Of a stretch of DNA of 15,307 bases, positions 14,946-15,307 are shown in pieces; the stretch's first letter is position 1; every line of letters begins with the position of its first letter. The DNA is from JALHST01 sp038316335. GTDB lineage: Bacteria > Bacteroidota > Bacteroidia > Flavobacteriales > Flavobacteriaceae. The position numbers and the translations under genes are program-made. Below the pieces are notes generated by a model. That model saw nothing but the letters and a program-made list of their open reading frames with translations. It did no database searches and was not told where the DNA came from. The DNA lies in assembly GCA_038316335.1 (NCBI GenBank), contig JBBQAM010000072.1:1-15307 (forward strand), read 5' to 3'.

Positions 14946-14953
14946 TATATTTG
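14946..14953 (+). promoter_or_regulatory. Candidate -7 box for the tRNA-Leu transcript
   Basis: TATATTTG fits TAnnTTTG and lies 137 bases before the tRNA, upstream of the broken tRNA copy. T-rich DNA with TTG at 14932 precedes it, but the spacing to a -33 box is not ideal. If this is the promoter, the broken copy lies in the tRNA precursor leader. Confidence 0.4.
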
Positions 14954-14990
14954 CAACCCGTTTGCAATTTTTGGCAAACAAGATTTTGAT

Positions 14991-15060
14991 GCAGGCGTGA
15001 TGGTCCCGATATCCCGATAGCTATCGGTAGGGAGGTAGACATACAAGACCTTAGGTCTTA
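14991..15060 (+). pseudogene. Broken 5' copy of tRNA-Leu(UAG), split by a palindromic insertion
   Basis: GCAGGCGTGATGG (14991-15003) repeats the first 13 bases of the intact tRNA, and the identity extends 4 bases upstream (17 bases in all, 14987 versus 15079). Where the tRNA has AATT, this copy has 30 other bases (15004-15033), including the perfect 14-base palindrome CCGATAGCTATCGG (15014-15027) and a TCCC/GGGA outer pair. It then resumes with GGTAGACAT (15034-15042) and an anticodon-arm-like CTTAGG (15050-15055). The variable arm, T arm and 3' acceptor strand are missing, so it cannot form a tRNA. AAGACC/GGTCTT (15045-15058) still folds as a small hairpin. Confidence 0.75.
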
Positions 15061-15082
15061 ATGAAGATTATATTTTAGTGAT

Positions 15083-15164
15083 GCAGGCGTGATGGAATTG
15101 GTAGACATGCTAGACTTAGGATCTAGTGCCGCAAGGTGTGAGAGTTCGAGTCTCTCCGCCTGTA
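15083..15164 (+). tRNA. tRNA-Leu (anticodon UAG)
   Basis: A complete class II cloverleaf of 82 bases is visible. The acceptor stem is GCAGGCG (15083-15089) with CGCCTGT (15157-15163), which leaves a G-U pair at the end. The D arm contains GGAATTGGTAGAC. The anticodon stem CTAGA/TCTAG encloses the loop CTTAGGA, with anticodon TAG at 15117-15119. The variable arm is short (GCC/GGT around GCAA). The T arm is GAGAG-TTCGAGT-CTCTC (15140-15156). The discriminator is A15164. CCA is not encoded and must be added. It reads leucine CUA codons, possibly all CUN by wobble. Confidence 0.96.
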
Positions 15165-15173
15165 CAACAAGGG

Positions 15174-15202
15174 AAAGCCGACTTTTAGGAGTCGGCTTTT
15201 TT
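15174..15202 (+). terminator. Rho-independent terminator of the tRNA-Leu gene
   Basis: AAAGCCGACT (15174-15183) pairs with AGTCGGCTTT (15190-15199) around a 6-base loop, followed by a run of T's to 15202. It begins 10 bases after the tRNA's 3' end and closes its transcript. Confidence 0.9.
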
Positions 15203-15307
15203 AATTCTGGTAAAACAATGTCAAAACAAATGGAAGTTTTGCTCTATTTAAAAAAGTAGAACAATAAGTATCAGAAATCATTGAAGGGAATATTTGAGCT
15301 GCCTTCT

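Noticed and set aside
14865..14981. 39-codon N-terminal extension of the M20 dipeptidase frame
   Set aside because: It adds a Phe/Ser/Lys/Asn-rich stretch absent from the family and overlaps the intergenic promoter region; the ATG at 14864 starts at the normal family N-terminus.
15218..15259. Short frame MSKQMEVLLYLKK then stop, after the tRNA-Leu terminator, reminiscent of the N-terminus of Bacteroidota tyrosine recombinases; tRNA genes are common integration sites
   Set aside because: Only a few residues match, a stop follows at once, and no direct repeat of the tRNA 3' end is seen within the window. The sequence beyond 15307 would be needed.

Overview
The window looks like a piece of a marine-type Flavobacteriia (Bacteroidota) chromosome. 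This rests on AT-rich intergenic DNA, genes that start without Shine-Dalgarno sequences, TTTG/TAnnTTTG promoter boxes, and typical families (DUF4407, Bacteroidota-type BlaI/M56 pair, TPR-containing NarL-type sensor kinase, PhnA-domain protein). No species can be named from the sequence alone.

Layout. (1) 1-4052 is a small catabolic island. A sodium:solute symporter (cut by the left window edge) overlaps a DapA/NanA-family aldolase by 4 bases on the minus strand. Divergent from them is a secreted BNR/Asp-box 'sialidase-like' protein followed by a VOC-family protein. Together they suggest release, import and aldol cleavage of a 2-keto-acid sugar; sialic acid is the obvious candidate but key residues leave the substrate open. 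(2) 4065-7911 carries a DUF4407 membrane protein and a tightly coupled two-component system (kinase stop codon abutting the regulator start). (3) 8172-9176 is an unrecognised exported protein ending at a strong hairpin shared with the convergent next operon. (4) 9250-11625 is a BlaI/BlaR1-like regulator-protease pair with three operator-like dyads in its promoter. (5) 11704-12583 is a patch of REP-like palindromes beside a single HUH (Y1) transposase gene of the REP-associated type. (6) 12642-12757 is a compact, highly foldable intergenic element, very likely a dispersed repeat. (7) 12871-14864 holds a PhnA-domain protein convergent with an M20 dipeptidase. (8) 14946-15202 holds a tRNA-Leu(UAG) gene with a terminator, preceded by a broken partial copy of itself that carries a palindromic insertion. 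The last 105 bases contain no recognisable gene.

No CRISPR array, phage, toxin-antitoxin or defence island is visible. The most noteworthy signals are the BIME-like REP array with its transposase, the broken tRNA-Leu copy split by a palindrome, the folded repeat at 12.7 kb, and the BlaI operators that coincide with the promoter boxes.
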